Positions 35,998-44,993 of a stretch of DNA of 61,166 nucleotides are shown here, in pieces. This stretch comes from Lachnospiraceae bacterium NK4A179. GTDB lineage: Bacteria > Bacillota > Clostridia > Lachnospirales > Lachnospiraceae. The stretch spans positions 1 to 61,166 of the forward strand of contig ATWC01000015.1 in assembly GCA_000421045.1 (NCBI GenBank). The letters are read 5' to 3'. The position numbers and the translations under genes are program-made. The notes below the pieces were generated by a model. The model did not search any database. It was given only the letters and a program-made list of their open reading frames with translations, and was not told the DNA's origin. Within the stretch, counting starts at the first letter, position 1. Every line of letters starts with the position of its first letter.

Positions 35998-37066
35998 TTT
36001 TAACTCCTTTCAAAACAGTTCTTTTAATAAGCACATATATCACAGATACCGCGAAGCTGCAAAGTGTAAGCAGAACAAGCAGAAGCGGTATTCCGAAATC
36101 GGCATTAGATGCTTTGGCAGTGATCCCGGTCTTTTTTATCATTTCAAGTATCAGCGGATGTATAAGATAGACTGCAAGAGTGGAATCCGACAAAAGCTTT
36201 GTGAGCTTTGAAGGAGCCTCATCTTTATTGTCGCCTTTGAATAAAAGGAAAACTGCGATGGAGCATATTGCGACCGCTAAGGTAAGAGGGGATGAAAAAC
36301 CGAGTGCGGGTTCTCTGTCTTTTATGCTTCTGGCAGCCGCAGCGGTAAAAGCCAGACAGAGAGCGGTTAAGGCGGATACCGAAATATAGATGCGAGCCGG
36401 TCTTCTCTTTACATCGGCAAATTGCATAAGATAATGACCGAGAATAAAATATCCGAGGTATCCGGTGAAGATACTGATATCAAATAGTTTGGTAAGATCC
36501 ATTAACAGATACTTAAAAGGAAATTCAAAAAGAAAAGCCGTAGGTATAAGTATTCCGAGGATCAGCCATACCACAAGGTAAAGTCTGCAGTTCTCCTTTT
36601 TGCTGCATCCTGTTTTTATAAGAGGGACCAGAAGAAAAAGCAGTCCTATCATAGGAAGAAACCAGAGATGATACATTCCGGGCTTTTTAAATAATGCCAG
36701 TATCACATCGTTTTTCCAGGCAGAAATGTCGCTTATCTTTCCGGCTGAATAGAGTTCAAGAACAAAGTATATGAATTTCCAGAGAAAATACATGAAGAAA
36801 AACTTAAACGTTCTGTGAAACAATATGTCTTTTACGGACATTTCTTTGTCCGGTGTAAGTGCAAGTGCTCCCGAGATCATGACAAAGAGCGCAACACCTA
36901 TAAAGGCTGTGATGTTGCAGGAAAGCGCAAAACAAAAGCCGGGCTTTCCGGTGCTGCCTGTACCTGTCCACTGTGCCGAAACATGGACCAAAAGAACAAG
37001 TATACAGGATATGATCCTTAGCCTGTCGAGATAAGCTATGCGTTTTTGAGTATTGTTCTCTGACAT
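35984..37066 (-). CDS. Acyltransferase family 3 membrane protein
   Basis: A 360-residue polytopic membrane protein. It starts with the family motif YLDRLRIISCILVLLVHVSA, whose Arg and His positions are the conserved catalytic or binding residues of acyltransferase-3 proteins. About ten helices follow. Such proteins O-acetylate surface glycans or peptidoglycan using acetyl-CoA. The extended -10 TGTTATAAT on the minus strand lies directly before its start. Confidence 0.88.
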   Translation of the reverse strand: MSENNTQKRIAYLDRLRIISCILVLLVHVSAQWTGTGSTGKPGFCFALSCNITAFIGVALFVMISGALALTPDKEMSVKDILFHRTFKFFFMYFLWKFIYFVLELYSAGKISDISAWKNDVILALFKKPGMYHLWFLPMIGLLFLLVPLIKTGCSKKENCRLYLVVWLILGILIPTAFLFEFPFKYLLMDLTKLFDISIFTGYLGYFILGHYLMQFADVKRRPARIYISVSALTALCLAFTAAAARSIKDREPALGFSSPLTLAVAICSIAVFLLFKGDNKDEAPSKLTKLLSDSTLAVYLIHPLILEMIKKTGITAKASNADFGIPLLLVLLTLCSFAVSVIYVLIKRTVLKGVKNAGS

Positions 37067-37074
37067 ATTTCGGA

Positions 37075-37083
37075 ATTATAACA
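37075..37083 (-). promoter_or_regulatory. Extended -10 for the minus-strand acyltransferase operon
   Basis: On the minus strand this reads TGTTATAAT, nine bases before the start at 37066. Because the leader would be very short, the start of transcription or of translation may lie slightly elsewhere. Confidence 0.4.
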
Positions 37084-37089
37084 CAATTC

Positions 37090-37118
37090 TTGATTTATAT
37101 AATTCTGAAAACTATAAT
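37090..37118 (+). promoter_or_regulatory. Promoter of the ABC exporter operon
   Basis: TTGATT at 37090-37095 and TATAAT at 37113-37118 are separated by 17 bases, 34 bases before the first ABC gene. Confidence 0.7.
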
Positions 37119-37151
37119 TAAACGACACTAAAAAATGATGAGGAATCGAAA

Positions 37152-38906
37152 ATGGTAAAGAAAATTCTTTCCTATGTAAAGGAATACAAGGCAGCATCCG
37201 TTGCTACGCCAATCTGGATGGTGTTTGAAGTCATATTTGAAACATTGATACCTTTATGCATGGCATCCATAGTTGATAATGGTGTCAACAAGCATAATAT
37301 GCAGCATATACAGTTTATGGGACTCGTCATGGCAGGTCTTGCCATAGGCGGTCTTTTATCAGGATTTCTGGGCGGGATATACGGAGCGAAGGCGTCAACC
37401 GGTCTGGCAAGAAATCTCCGTTCCGCGATGTTTGAGAAGATCCAGACATATTCATTCTCCAATATAGACAAATTTTCGACGGCAGGACTTGTTACAAGGC
37501 TTACCACGGATGTTACCAATGTGCAGAATGCGTACCATATGATACTGCGTATGTGTTTCAGGGCTCCGTTTTCTCTGATAATAGCAATGATCGCGGCTTT
37601 TGTCATAGAACCTAAGATCGCATCGATATATCTTGCGGCAGTAGGCCTTCTTGGGATCGTACTTTTCTTTATAGTAAGGAAAGCGATGAAATACTTCAGT
37701 GAAGTGTTTAAAAAATATGATGATCTGAATGCTGCGGTTCAGGAAAATGTTAAAGGTATCCGTGTCGTGAAGGCGTATGTCAGGGAAGAGCATGAGACTG
37801 AACGCTTTAAGAAGGCTGCGGAGAATATCTACGGTATGTTTGTAAGAGCCGAAAAGATGGTAGTCATCAATGCACCGATCATGCAGTTTACAGTACATTC
37901 CTGTATCCTTCTTATCAGCTGGGTTGGTGCTCATATGATAGTTCAGGAAGAGCTTTTAACAGGTGAACTGATGAGCCTGCTTACTTTCTGCATGAATATT
38001 TTGATGAGCCTTATGCTGCTCTCATTTATTTTTGTTATGGTTTCCATGTCCACTGCAAGTGCAAAGCGTATTGCCGAAGTGCTGGATGAAGAGCCTGATA
38101 TAAAGGATCCTGAGAATCCTGTTACCGAAGTGAAGGATGGAAGCATAGTATTTGAGGATGTTGAGTTCTCATATGCCAAGAACAGTGATGCTGAGGCAGT
38201 GTTAAGAGATGTGGATCTGGAGATAAAGAGCGGTGAAACCATAGGTATCATAGGCGGTACCGGTTCCGGAAAGACTACTCTTGTTTCACTTATAAGCAGA
38301 TTGTATGACGTATGTGACGGAAGCGTGAAGGTAGGCGGAAGAGATGTGAAGGAGTACAGCCTTGATACCCTGCGAAAAGAGGTTTCGGTGGTGCTTCAGA
38401 AGAATGTTATTTTTTCGGGTACTATCTATGATAATCTCCGCTGGGGCAATCCCGATGCAAGCGATGAGGAATGCAGGGAAGCATGCAGGAAGGCATGTGC
38501 CGATGACTTTATAAGCAGTTTTCCTGACGGTTATGAAACTAGGATAGAACAGGGCGGTACGAATGTTTCCGGCGGCCAGAAACAGAGGCTCTGCATTGCA
38601 CGTGCACTTCTTAAGGAGCCTAAGATACTTATCCTTGATGACTCCACTTCTGCAGTTGATACTGCTACAGACGCAAAGATAAGAAAGACTTTCAGGGAAG
38701 AACTTCCTGATATAACAAAGATAATAATCGCACAGAGAGTATCGAGCGTACAGGATGCTGACCGCATAATAGTATTGGATGACGGCTGCATAAAGGGCTT
38801 TGATACACATGAAAACCTCCTTAAGAGTAATGCAATATACCGTGAGGTTTATGAATCGCAGACCGGCGGTAACGGTGATTTCGATGAGAAGGGAGGTGAG
38901 CTGTAA
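37152..38906 (+). CDS. ABC exporter half-transporter with degenerate ATPase site
   Basis: A 584-residue type IV ABC exporter subunit: six helices in residues 15-300, then an ATPase domain. Walker A is GGTGSGKT, the signature VSGGQKQR and Walker B ILILDDSTSAVD. The usual catalytic Glu after Walker B is replaced by Asp, and the switch His is replaced by Gln in IIIAQRVSSVQ. This is the pattern of the non-consensus subunit of heterodimeric exporters such as BmrCD. Its stop overlaps the start of the partner gene by one base. Substrate is unknown; drugs, peptides or lipids are possible. Confidence 0.93.
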   Translation: MVKKILSYVKEYKAASVATPIWMVFEVIFETLIPLCMASIVDNGVNKHNMQHIQFMGLVMAGLAIGGLLSGFLGGIYGAKASTGLARNLRSAMFEKIQTYSFSNIDKFSTAGLVTRLTTDVTNVQNAYHMILRMCFRAPFSLIIAMIAAFVIEPKIASIYLAAVGLLGIVLFFIVRKAMKYFSEVFKKYDDLNAAVQENVKGIRVVKAYVREEHETERFKKAAENIYGMFVRAEKMVVINAPIMQFTVHSCILLISWVGAHMIVQEELLTGELMSLLTFCMNILMSLMLLSFIFVMVSMSTASAKRIAEVLDEEPDIKDPENPVTEVKDGSIVFEDVEFSYAKNSDAEAVLRDVDLEIKSGETIGIIGGTGSGKTTLVSLISRLYDVCDGSVKVGGRDVKEYSLDTLRKEVSVVLQKNVIFSGTIYDNLRWGNPDASDEECREACRKACADDFISSFPDGYETRIEQGGTNVSGGQKQRLCIARALLKEPKILILDDSTSAVDTATDAKIRKTFREELPDITKIIIAQRVSSVQDADRIIVLDDGCIKGFDTHENLLKSNAIYREVYESQTGGNGDFDEKGGEL

Positions 38907-40810
38907 TGGCAGAGAATAAATCTAAAGAAATAAAAATGGGACGCGGAAGAAATATGGGGCCCAGGCCAAAGCTCAAAAATCCCGGGAAGATAATAGGCAG
39001 GGTACTCGCTTATGTGATGAAGGGCTACGCTGTCCATCTGATCGTTGCAGTTATATGCATAGTCGTAAATGTGTTGTGCCAGGTAAGGGGAACCCTGTTC
39101 CTTCAGTCACTTATAGATGATCATATCATGCCGCTTATTGAAGTGGCAAAGGCCGGCGGTACTCCGGACTATTCATCACTTGGACGGGCAATACTGTTTA
39201 TCGCGATCATTTTTGCGATAGGCATAGCAGCGGTTTATATACAGAGCAGGCTTATGATCTATGTGTCTCAGGGAACACTTAAGAATCTCCGTATAGATCT
39301 TTTTTCAAAGATGGAGAAGCTCCCGATCAGATACTTTGATACACATTCTCATGGCGACATCATGTCAGTATATACAAATGATATTGATGCACTCAGGCAG
39401 ATGATAAGCCAGTCGCTTCCGCAGGTATTAACTTCGCTCATAACCATCGTAAGCACACTGGTGAGTATGATCGTCTTAAGCCCTGTGCTTACGGGCGTGA
39501 CTCTCTTTATGGTTGTTCTTATGCTGATAGTCACAGGCAAGGTGGCAGGCGGCAGCAGCCGTTACTTTATTGAGCAGCAAAAAGGTCTTGGTAAGGTAAA
39601 CGGATATATAGAAGAAATGATGGAAGGCCAGAAGGTCGTTAAAGTCTTTGGCCGTGAAGAGATAAATATCGATGAGTTCAATAAGATAAATGATGATCTT
39701 TACATAAGTTCCAAAAGAGCCAATCAATATGTAAATATCATGGCACCTATCAATGCCCAGCTCGGCAATCTGAGCTATGTGCTCTGTGCTGTAGTGGGCG
39801 GATTGCTTGTCTTCAATAACGGTACGGGGCTGCTTAAGCTTTCCATTGGTGATCTGGCAAGCTTCCTTACATTCAACAAAAGCTTTAATATGCCTATCAA
39901 TCAGATAAGCATGCAGTTCAATGCGGTTGTAATGGCTCTTGCAGGTGCGGAGAGGATATTTGCACTGCTTGATGAAGAGCCTGAGACGGATGAGGGTTAT
40001 GTTACACTTGTGAAGGATGCTGATTCCCACTGGTCATGGAAACATTTTCATAAAGCAGAGGGGACCACTGATTACAAGGAGCTTAAAGGCGATGTTGTAT
40101 TTGACGGTGTGGACTTCGGCTATACCGACGAAAAGATGGTGCTGCATGATATAAAGATCTTTGCAAAACCCGGTCAGAAGATAGCTCTTGTAGGTACCAC
40201 CGGTGCAGGTAAGACCACTATCACAAATCTCCTGAACCGTTTCTATGATATACAGGACGGCAAGATCAGATATGATGGCATCAATATCAACAAGATAAAG
40301 AAGGATGACTTAAGACATTCTCTCGGTATTGTCCTTCAGGAGACTTCTCTTTTCTCGGGAAGCATAAAGGATAACATCCGGTACGGAAAACTTGATGCTA
40401 CCGATGAGGAAGTTGAGGCAGCTGCAAAGCTTGCAAATGCAGACAGCTTCATAAGAAAACTTCCCGAAGGTTATGATACCGTGATCAAGGCTGATGGAGG
40501 AGCTCTTTCACAGGGACAGAGACAGCTTATCGCAATAGCGCGTGCTGCCATCGCAGATCCTCCTGTCCTTATCCTGGATGAAGCAACCAGCTCGATCGAT
40601 ACACGTACCGAGAAGTTAGTACAGGCAGGAATGGATGGACTTATGAAAGGCAGGACCACATTTGTTATAGCCCACCGTCTTTCAACCGTTCGCAATGCAG
40701 ACTGCATCATGGTCATGGAGCAGGGCCGCATCATAGAGCGCGGAACCCACGATGAACTGATAGAGCAGAAGGGCAAGTATTATTCCCTTTATACGGGACT
40801 TTCAGCGTAA
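38906..40810 (+). CDS. ABC exporter half-transporter, canonical partner
   Basis: A 634-residue partner of the previous gene. A basic N-terminal tail of about 30 residues precedes six helices. The ATPase domain from about residue 395 has Walker A GTTGAGKT, signature LSQGQRQL, Walker B ILILDEATSSID with the catalytic Glu and the switch His in VIAHRLSTV. Between the two domains there is an insertion of about 25 residues (DSHWSWKHFHKAEGTTDYKE), often seen in this subunit type. The pair forms one exporter in which this subunit supplies the catalytic residues of the active site. Confidence 0.94.
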   Translation: MAENKSKEIKMGRGRNMGPRPKLKNPGKIIGRVLAYVMKGYAVHLIVAVICIVVNVLCQVRGTLFLQSLIDDHIMPLIEVAKAGGTPDYSSLGRAILFIAIIFAIGIAAVYIQSRLMIYVSQGTLKNLRIDLFSKMEKLPIRYFDTHSHGDIMSVYTNDIDALRQMISQSLPQVLTSLITIVSTLVSMIVLSPVLTGVTLFMVVLMLIVTGKVAGGSSRYFIEQQKGLGKVNGYIEEMMEGQKVVKVFGREEINIDEFNKINDDLYISSKRANQYVNIMAPINAQLGNLSYVLCAVVGGLLVFNNGTGLLKLSIGDLASFLTFNKSFNMPINQISMQFNAVVMALAGAERIFALLDEEPETDEGYVTLVKDADSHWSWKHFHKAEGTTDYKELKGDVVFDGVDFGYTDEKMVLHDIKIFAKPGQKIALVGTTGAGKTTITNLLNRFYDIQDGKIRYDGININKIKKDDLRHSLGIVLQETSLFSGSIKDNIRYGKLDATDEEVEAAAKLANADSFIRKLPEGYDTVIKADGGALSQGQRQLIAIARAAIADPPVLILDEATSSIDTRTEKLVQAGMDGLMKGRTTFVIAHRLSTVRNADCIMVMEQGRIIERGTHDELIEQKGKYYSLYTGLSA

Positions 40811-40834
40811 GTTTAAAATGCAAAGGTACGGATC

Positions 40835-40993
40835 ATGGATAAGATTTCAGATGAAATACTGGAAGAAAAGATAGATGCCGTGGAAGCAGAGGCTTCGGAT
40901 GGGAAAGGCAGGTTTTCCGCAAAGGATTATCTGATATGGGCAGCTGTCGTACTCATCACTCTGGGGCTTACCATAGCAGGGGCGTTTATGTGA
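40835..40993 (+). CDS. 52-residue single-helix membrane peptide
   Basis: An open frame from an ATG after AAAGGTACGG. The first 30 residues are acidic and amphipathic (MDKISDEILEEKIDAVEAEA), followed by a single transmembrane helix, YLIWAAVVLITLGLTIAGAF, at the very C-terminus. It lies 25 bases after the ABC exporter and 61 bases before the NCS1 fusion gene. It could be a small transporter subunit, by analogy with the small subunits of some NSS transporters, but it has no match that I can name. Confidence 0.6.
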   Translation: MDKISDEILEEKIDAVEAEASDGKGRFSAKDYLIWAAVVLITLGLTIAGAFM

Positions 40994-41053
40994 TGTGACG
41001 GGCTTTTTTGGAAGTTTGTCATCGGTACATGAAGATCCGTCGGGGGGATATAA

Positions 41054-43792
41054 ATGTCACAGTCAACTGAAGAAAGTATAAATAAAGAAGCCGTATTCGG
41101 AATTGTTCCTGTGGACAGGAAAGGCCGGGTATACGGCTTTTTCGATGCGTTTTTAGTGCTCTCGGGATACTGTATAGCAACATGGAGTTATACCCAGGGA
41201 GCATATCTTATATCACTCGTAAATTTCAGACAGCTTTTGATCAGTTCATTTTTTGCGGCGATACTTATGCTTGCAGTCTACCAGCTGCCGGTAATACTGT
41301 CGGTGCGATACGGAATAGATATATGGATCTGGTTAAAGACAGTCTTTGGTACGCGCGGGATAAAAGTTGTTTCGGTGATAATAATACTGATCAATTTTCC
41401 GTGGTATGCGGTATGCGCGGATCTGTTTGCATCTTCCATGGGGAATCTTTTTGCGATGGCGGGAATTACACTTCCGGGCTGGGGGCACACGGCGCTTTCT
41501 CTTGCGTGTGTGCTGGCGGGAACAGTGATCGCTCTTAAAGGTATAGGCGCTATCACATGGACAACAAGGATACTGGTTCCGCTGCTTCTTGCAGTCGGTG
41601 CTGCTGTTGTAGGTGTGGGGCTTACTGCTGTACCTGCAGATGTGATACTGGACTACAAACCGGATATCAGTGCCTTTCCCGATAAATATATTCCGTATAT
41701 CACTTCTGTTGAAGCAAACTTTGCTTTTGTCATAACGCTGGTCGGAGGCATGGCCGGAGTGCCGAGACTTACAAAGACAGAACGTGCGGGCTTCTGGGCA
41801 GGCGTGTTCGGACAGGGACTATCAGGTTCGTTCTTCGTTGTGGTAGGTGCGGTAATGGCTATAGCCATGCACTATGTAACAGGAGAGTATTCAGTGGATC
41901 CGACTTTAATGTTGAGTCTTCTTGCTTTCCCTGCACTCGGTTTCCTGTCGCTCATTCTTGTGGCTTTTGCAAATATAGGCACGCAGGCTGTAGGCTCATA
42001 TATCTATGCGGTTATGTTAAAGTCATCCTTCAGCAGGGTGAAATACAGAACATTTCTTATTGTGCTGGCGGTTTATGTGGGACTTTTATGCATATGGGGA
42101 AAGATCATAGATTACTTCGGTTCGTTCCTTACTGTCAGCGCCTGTATATATGCGCCTCTGGCGGCGCTTCTGTGTGCGGATTTCTTTATAGTCAGAAAGC
42201 AGAGGATAGATCTTAAATCTGCTTTTGAACTTAAAGGACATGACTCATATAGGTTTACGGGCGGATTTAATATTGTTGGAATGATATGTCTTGTGGCAGG
42301 TGCTGCAATATCGCTTCTTATATACGATCCCGTAGGGGGAGTGATCTACAGCAGGCTGCTTTTTAATCTTACCCCCACGGGATGTTCATTCATAGGAACC
42401 GCTCTGCTTTATGTGATCCTCTGCAGCATACCCGCAGTGCGGCGTTATGCATGTAAGGATATTGATAATTCCGATACTTCAGGTCTCAGATGGAAGAATA
42501 TGAGCAGGCCGGGGATAACACCTGAATTAAAGCCGTTTGACAGCAAGCTCACGCCTCCGAAGCAGAATCTGTTTTTTATGCCTTTCATATGGGCTGCATG
42601 TTTTTTTCTGACCCGATCGGGACGTTTAAAGATCCGTAAGAGCGGGATGAAAGGTTTAAAGCCGCCTTTTATAGTATTTGCCTCGCATCAGGCATTTATG
42701 GATTTTTATGTCACACCGCTTTTGCTTTTCCCTCACAGGGCAAATTACATCTCCGAACTGGAGGGTTTTGAAGCATTCGGGGAATGGATATACAGACAGG
42801 CAGGATGTCTTGGCACAAGAAAATTTATCAACGATGTGCCGCTTGTTAGAAATATACAGCGTGTCATGAAAAGAAACGGCATACTTGTGATATATCCGGA
42901 GGCAAGATATGCCAATGTCGGAACCTCCTGGAAGATACCCAGATCGACGGGGCAGCTCTGCAGACTGTTGAATGTGCCTGTAGTTACCGTAAATATGAAG
43001 GGCAACTATCTGCAGTCTCCCATCTGGAACCTGAGGAAGAGGAAAGATGTAAGACTTGATGCTGAGATAAAACTTCTCTATACAAAAGAGGATGTAAAGA
43101 ATATTCCTGTGGATGAAATGACTGACAGGATATTGGAAGAGATACGTTCGGATGAATATGAGTATCAGAGAAATGCCGGCATAAAGATAAGAGAGCCGTG
43201 GAGAGCAGAGGGACTGGAAAAGCCTCTCTGGATATGCAGGGCGTGCAAGACAGAATTTCATATGGAGACAAAAGGCAGCATCCTCAAATGCGGTAAATGC
43301 GGCAAACAGTGGGAACTTGATGAAGATGGCCTGCTGCAGCTGAAAGCAGAAGGGGAAGGATCTGTACCTGAAGATATAAAGACAGTTAAGATAGAAGACT
43401 GGTATGACTGGGAGAGAGAATTCGTAGATAAGCAGGCGGCTGCCGGAAAGTATGAACTGGATACGAAGGTTCATATAGAGGCACTTCCAAACGGTAAGAA
43501 TTTTGTGAACCTGGGAACCGGAAGACTTGTGCATAAGCAGGAAGGGTTCTATCTTACATACAGGGATTACGGTGAGAAAGAGGACAAGACCGAATGCTTT
43601 TCTTCAGGATCACTTTTTTCAATACATACGGAATATGATTACAGGGGCAACGGTCAGTGCATAACACTCTCTACGAGAGATAATACTTATTTCCTCTTTC
43701 CTGAGAAAGAGATCAGGGAAGGCAAGGGCGCTTTCAATGCAACCAGGCTGCAGTTTGCGACAGAATATTTTCATGAAAACCATCGGGCCTGA
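41054..43792 (+). CDS. Fusion of NCS1 permease, PlsC-like acyltransferase and zinc ribbon
   Basis: A 912-residue single open frame. Residues 20-465 are a 12-helix NCS1 (cytosine/purine/thiamine permease) domain, seen in GFFDAFLVLSGYCIATWSYT and GGMAGVPRLTKTERAGFWAG. Residues 490-700 form a glycerolipid acyltransferase domain: a hydrophobic lead, the H-x4-D motif in ASHQAFMDFYV and a PEGTR-like motif in LVIYPEARYANVG. A zinc ribbon follows, WICRACKTEF and LKCGKCGKQW near 718-750, then a beta-rich domain of 140 residues that I do not recognise. Substrate uptake and lipid acylation in one chain is unexpected; the permease part may act mainly as a membrane platform. The preceding ATG context is GGGGGGATATAAATG. 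Confidence 0.82.
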   Translation: MSQSTEESINKEAVFGIVPVDRKGRVYGFFDAFLVLSGYCIATWSYTQGAYLISLVNFRQLLISSFFAAILMLAVYQLPVILSVRYGIDIWIWLKTVFGTRGIKVVSVIIILINFPWYAVCADLFASSMGNLFAMAGITLPGWGHTALSLACVLAGTVIALKGIGAITWTTRILVPLLLAVGAAVVGVGLTAVPADVILDYKPDISAFPDKYIPYITSVEANFAFVITLVGGMAGVPRLTKTERAGFWAGVFGQGLSGSFFVVVGAVMAIAMHYVTGEYSVDPTLMLSLLAFPALGFLSLILVAFANIGTQAVGSYIYAVMLKSSFSRVKYRTFLIVLAVYVGLLCIWGKIIDYFGSFLTVSACIYAPLAALLCADFFIVRKQRIDLKSAFELKGHDSYRFTGGFNIVGMICLVAGAAISLLIYDPVGGVIYSRLLFNLTPTGCSFIGTALLYVILCSIPAVRRYACKDIDNSDTSGLRWKNMSRPGITPELKPFDSKLTPPKQNLFFMPFIWAACFFLTRSGRLKIRKSGMKGLKPPFIVFASHQAFMDFYVTPLLLFPHRANYISELEGFEAFGEWIYRQAGCLGTRKFINDVPLVRNIQRVMKRNGILVIYPEARYANVGTSWKIPRSTGQLCRLLNVPVVTVNMKGNYLQSPIWNLRKRKDVRLDAEIKLLYTKEDVKNIPVDEMTDRILEEIRSDEYEYQRNAGIKIREPWRAEGLEKPLWICRACKTEFHMETKGSILKCGKCGKQWELDEDGLLQLKAEGEGSVPEDIKTVKIEDWYDWEREFVDKQAAAGKYELDTKVHIEALPNGKNFVNLGTGRLVHKQEGFYLTYRDYGEKEDKTECFSSGSLFSIHTEYDYRGNGQCITLSTRDNTYFLFPEKEIREGKGAFNATRLQFATEYFHENHRA

Positions 43793-43801
43793 AAAAAACT
43801 C

Positions 43802-43830
43802 TTGCTTTTTATATATGCCTGTAATATAAT
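43802..43830 (+). promoter_or_regulatory. tRNA-Gln promoter
   Basis: TTGCTT at 43802-43807 and TATAAT at 43825-43830 are exactly 17 bases apart, 30 bases before the tRNA. Confidence 0.75.
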
Positions 43831-43859
43831 CATCTTTGCCGGTCACGGATCGGCACTAT

Positions 43860-43932
43860 AGCGCTATCGCCAAATGGTAAGGCAACGGACTCTGACTCCG
43901 TCATTTTCAAGGTTCGAATCCTTGTAGCGCTG
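43860..43932 (+). tRNA. tRNA-Gln(CUG)
   Basis: The acceptor arms AGCGCTA and TAGCGCT pair perfectly, with G as discriminator. The anticodon arm ACGGA-CTCTGAC-TCCGT gives anticodon CTG (glutamine). The T arm is AAGG-TTCGAAT-CCTT and the D-arm is short, TCGCCAAATGGTAAGGCA. CCA is not encoded. A promoter and a perfect terminator flank it, so it is a stand-alone unit. Confidence 0.92.
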
Positions 43933-43937
43933 CTGGA

Positions 43938-43970
43938 TGCCCCGGCGGATATCCGCCGGGGCAATTTTTA
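43938..43970 (+). terminator. Terminator after tRNA-Gln
   Basis: TGCCCCGGCGGAT and ATCCGCCGGGGCA form a perfect 26-base palindrome at 43938-43963, followed by ATTTTTA. Confidence 0.9.
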
Positions 43971-43977
43971 TATCGCA

Positions 43978-44059
43978 GAGCCGACGATATGTATTATGTC
44001 AGCTAAAGCTGACCGTCGGCTCGCGGGCGAGTAGGGTGCGATTACATCTTCCCTACTCG
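43978..44059. other. Two tandem stem-loops before the CvfB-type gene
   Basis: GAGCCGACG at 43978-43986 pairs with CGTCGGCTC at 44014-44022. Inside it, GTCAGCT at 43998-44004 pairs with AGCTGAC at 44007-44013. A second stem, CGAGTAGGG at 44028-44036, pairs with CCCTACTCG at 44051-44059. No T-run follows the second stem. The block may be a leader element of the downstream gene, or an unlabelled structured RNA. Confidence 0.55.
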
Positions 44060-44104
44060 ATTAAAACGCAGAGCTGCCGAATGGAAATATGTCAGAGGAT
44101 TATT

Positions 44105-44944
44105 ATGCTCAAGCTTGGGAAAAAACAGAAACTCATAGCTGTCAAAAAAACAGAACACGGTATGTATCTGGCAGAAAGCAGGGAAGGGGCGGCCGACAGA
44201 GTGCTGCTTCCGATAAAACAGGTTCCTGCCGATCTGAAGCCAGGTGATGAGATAGAAGTGTTTATCTATAAGGATTCGGAGGACCGTCCTGTAGCAACCG
44301 TAAATATCCCCAGGATAATGCTTGGTGAGATAACGGTTCTTAAGGTCGTATCCGTAACAAAGATAGGCGCATTTCTTGACTGGGGTCTTGAAAAGGACCT
44401 TCTGCTTCCGTTTGCGGGCCAGACCTACAGAGTTAAGCCCGGAGATGATGTGCTTGTAATGCTCTATGCCGACAAGAGCGACAGACTTGCTGCGACGATG
44501 AAGGTTTATAAGTATTTATCCTGCGAGTCTCCCTACAAGGCAGGGGATGATGTGGAAGGCATACTTTATGACAGCAGTGACAGGTTCGGTATATTTGTTG
44601 CCGTGGACGGTAAATATTCCGCGATAATACCCAAAACGGAAAGCTACGGTGATGGCATCGCACTCGGCAAGAGGATACGTGCCAGGGTTGTGAATGTCAG
44701 GGATGACGGCAAGCTTAACCTGAGCATACGCGAAAAAGCATATCTTCAGATGGAACCCGATATGGAAAAGATCATGGAGCTTCTTGATGAATGCGGCGGT
44801 GTTCTTCCATTTACCGAGAAGGCTTCCCCCGAGGTCATAAAGCGCGAGACCGGGATGAGCAAGAATGAATTCAAGAGGGCGGTGGGTCATCTCTATAAGG
44901 AGAGAAAGATCACTATCACTGAAGGAAAGATAAGAAAGGCATGA
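44105..44944 (+). CDS. CvfB-type S1 RNA-binding protein
   Basis: A 279-residue protein of tandem S1-like domains. It carries the CvfB/YitL arrangement: GKKQKLIAVKKTEHGMYLAE, an S1-like segment VTKIGAFLDWGLEKDLLLPF, a further S1 unit DRFGIFVAVDGKYSAIIP, and a C-terminal winged helix that ends KERKITITEGKIRK. CvfB proteins bind RNA and affect virulence or expression in other Firmicutes. The frame stays open upstream through the tRNA terminator, but the ATG at 44105 with AGAGGA at 44094-44099 is the first credible start. Confidence 0.88.
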   Translation: MLKLGKKQKLIAVKKTEHGMYLAESREGAADRVLLPIKQVPADLKPGDEIEVFIYKDSEDRPVATVNIPRIMLGEITVLKVVSVTKIGAFLDWGLEKDLLLPFAGQTYRVKPGDDVLVMLYADKSDRLAATMKVYKYLSCESPYKAGDDVEGILYDSSDRFGIFVAVDGKYSAIIPKTESYGDGIALGKRIRARVVNVRDDGKLNLSIREKAYLQMEPDMEKIMELLDECGGVLPFTEKASPEVIKRETGMSKNEFKRAVGHLYKERKITITEGKIRKA

Positions 44945-44947
44945 AAA

Positions 44948-44969
44948 AAGGACCTCATAAGAGGTCCTT
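44948..44969. terminator. Bidirectional terminator between cvfB-like gene and yjfB
   Basis: AAGGACCTC and GAGGTCCTT form a perfect stem around ATAA. T-rich tracts lie on both strands, so it can serve both convergent genes. Confidence 0.85.
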
Positions 44970-44993
44970 CTTAATTTTTCTTTTATATTTTCT

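Noticed and set aside
43937-44104. Upstream extension of the CvfB-type reading frame.
   Set aside because: It runs through the perfect tRNA terminator and the stem-loops; no start codon with a ribosome site precedes 44105.
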